Below, piece after piece: positions 62,803 through 64,000 of a stretch of 64,000 bases of DNA. A program made the position numbers and the translations under genes. The notes beneath the pieces are model-generated. The model was not told where the DNA came from, did no database searches, and worked only from the letters and a program-made list of their open reading frames with translations. The stretch is from the NCBI RefSeq assembly GCF_029633825.1, contig NZ_CP090641.1, forward strand, positions 1,674,001-1,738,000, written 5' to 3'. This stretch comes from Burkholderia contaminans. Its GTDB lineage: Bacteria > Pseudomonadota > Gammaproteobacteria > Burkholderiales > Burkholderiaceae. How positions within the stretch are numbered: position 1 is the stretch's first letter; each line of letters starts with the position of its first letter.

Positions 62803-63425
62803 AGCGCGGACAGCAACGCGTCGAGCGCGTCGCCCATCAGCCGGATCGAATCCTCGGCCATCAGCATCACGAAATGAGCCCGGAACGCGTGGTCCTCGAG
62901 CCCGAAGTTCACTTCCAGCAGCAATGCCACGCTCCATGCCAGCTCGGTCGGCTGGAATACGTCGTCGAACGACACGTTCGCGCCGAGCAGCCCCGGCGGA
63001 AAGAACACGGGCTTGCGGCCGAGCTCGTCGAGGATCGACGCGACGCACGCGCCCATCAGCACGTTCGCGACGTCGAACACGACTTCGTCGGGGGTCGCCA
63101 TCCCGCCGTACACGCCATCGCCGAACGTGCGGTCGACGACCGACATGAGCCGCGCGATGCTCGCGGTGCGGCACAACACGATCGCTTCGCCCTTGATGTC
63201 GGAACGAAAGCCCTGGCGCACGGCGGTCACGTTGTCGTGAATGCCCGTCATCTCGCGCAGCGCGTCACCCGCGTCGGTCGCTTTCACGACCCGCACGCGC
63301 GGCACCGACAGCTCGATGAAGTGCCCGAGCAACAACGCGAGCCGCGCAGCGGCGCGGCCCATAGCGAGGTTGGCGATTTCCTGCAACGCGTCGCGTTGCT
63401 CCGCCGTGAACACCGAGTCAGGCAT
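62799..63425 (-). CDS. CheC-like phosphatase/chemotaxis-type protein
   Basis: The product is a 208-residue cytosolic protein with two CheC-type phosphatase signatures: E16-x-x-N19 in 'LQEIANLAMGRAA', and D118-x-x-N121 in 'FDVANVLMGACVAS', where the usual Glu is replaced by Asp. CheC/CheX/FliY proteins dephosphorylate response regulators. The adjoining single-domain regulator is the obvious substrate. The ATG at 63425 overlaps the regulator's stop codon; an ATG three codons earlier lies too close to the AGGAG. Confidence 0.85.
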   Translation of the reverse strand: MPDSVFTAEQRDALQEIANLAMGRAAARLALLLGHFIELSVPRVRVVKATDAGDALREMTGIHDNVTAVRQGFRSDIKGEAIVLCRTASIARLMSVVDRTFGDGVYGGMATPDEVVFDVANVLMGACVASILDELGRKPVFFPPGLLGANVSFDDVFQPTELAWSVALLLEVNFGLEDHAFRAHFVMLMAEDSIRLMGDALDALLSAL

Positions 63426-63786
63426 ACAACCCATACTCCTTGAGAATGGGCAGCAATGCCTCCGACGTCACGGGCTTGGCTACGAATGCGATCGCGCCCA
63501 ATTCGCGCACGCGTGCTTGCGCCTGCGGCTGAATATCGGCGGATACCACGATCACGAACGTGTTCAGATCTTCGTGGCGCAGTGTCTCGAGCACCTGATA
63601 TCCGCTCATGTCGGGCATCGTCAGGTCCAGAAACATCACGGAAGCTTTGCCGTCACGATAGAGCGCCAGGGCCTCTCGACCATTCGCGGCATACGCGACT
63701 TCGACGTCCCAGCCTCCCGGCAGCGCCTTTGTCAGAAGTTTGCGAGCGAGCAGCGAATCGTCGGCAATTACAATCGGCAAAGGCAT
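63418..63786 (-). CDS. Single-domain (CheY-like) response regulator
   Basis: The product is a 122-residue stand-alone receiver. The acidic pair is D9/D10 ('IVIADDSLLARK'), the phospho-acceptor D54 ('VMFLDLTMPDMSGYQ') and the conserved K104 ('IAFVAKPVTSEA'). It has no output domain, so it must act by protein contact. It is first in a three-gene overlapping operon with the CheC-like protein and the diguanylate cyclase. The start at 63786 fits CheY length; the longer open frame upstream is not supported. Confidence 0.93.
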   Translation of the reverse strand: MPLPIVIADDSLLARKLLTKALPGGWDVEVAYAANGREALALYRDGKASVMFLDLTMPDMSGYQVLETLRHEDLNTFVIVVSADIQPQAQARVRELGAIAFVAKPVTSEALLPILKEYGLYA

Positions 63787-64000
63787 GGGGCGATGCGGTA
63801 TACGGAATGGTCTCTCTCGCGTTAACGACCGCGCGGCGCACTTCTTTAGGCGCCATGCGTTCGGGTGCGGGCAACCGTCTGGCGGCCACGCGCGGGCGCC
63901 GCGACGCGGGTGCGCGCGACGCACCGCACGGCGAACGCCGGCGGGCGCATATATCTGTCATAGGGAAAGCAAGGCGCGATTCTCTGAGTAAACCGGAGGC

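Overview
The window is high-GC DNA from a beta-proteobacterium and almost certainly comes from Burkholderia, most likely the B. cepacia complex and probably a secondary chromosome. The reasons are the codon use, the Burkholderia-type porin, an Azospirillum/Burkholderia-type L-arabinose oxidation operon and a complete-looking hopanoid locus with the transporter hpnN. I saw no rRNA, tRNA, CRISPR array, insertion sequence or prophage. Most of the window is catabolic operons, each beside its own regulator, followed by a signalling block and a hopanoid block.

Layout. 1-3.2 kb: the 3' end of a glycine-zipper protein, a GNAT acetyltransferase and an orphan CS1-type pilin. 3.2-7.8 kb: a PLP aminotransferase facing a dpaL (diaminopropionate ammonia-lyase)/M20 peptidase pair with a divergent Lrp regulator. 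7.8-17.2 kb: a hydroxycinnamate (ferulate) system with ech-vdh-fcs, an MFS transporter, a porin, a tannase/feruloyl-esterase lipoprotein and a MarR regulator; two matching palindromes lie in front of the two transcription units. 17.4-26.9 kb: a seven-gene L-arabinose operon (dehydratases, dehydrogenase, ABC transporter, lactonase) with a divergent LysR regulator. 26.9-28.1 kb: an OsmC protein and a GntR regulator. 28.2-35.8 kb: a beta-galactoside cluster (ABC transporter plus GH42 beta-galactosidase) with a divergent LacI gene that is frameshifted here; an 18-bp palindrome marks its probable operator. 35.9-37.9 kb: a LysR/SDR pair of lower GC that looks inserted. 38.0-46.2 kb: a ferritin-like protein and the glycolate/glyoxylate operon glcDEFG-glcB with a GlcC-like regulator and two identical operator-like sites.

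46.4-50.5 kb: a diguanylate cyclase preceded by a perfect FNR/ANR-type box, and a NarL-type two-component pair. 50.7-60.2 kb: hopanoid synthesis and transport, with an MlaC-like periplasmic protein, HpnN, an MlaA/VacJ lipoprotein, HpnG, squalene-hopene cyclase, HpnE and HpnD. 60.4-63.8 kb: a small unknown protein, an alpha/beta hydrolase, and an overlapping operon of a response regulator, a CheC-like phosphatase and a second diguanylate cyclase.

The genes work as uptake-plus-degradation modules feeding central metabolism: ferulate goes to vanillate and acetyl-CoA, L-arabinose to 2-oxoglutarate semialdehyde, beta-galactosides to hexoses, and glycolate to malate. Three probable frame disruptions stand out (lacI, the first GH42-cluster permease, the 3' end of hpnG). 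All lie in short GC-rich runs, so they could be real mutations or base-calling errors. All coordinates and motifs come from reading the sequence; no database search was possible.
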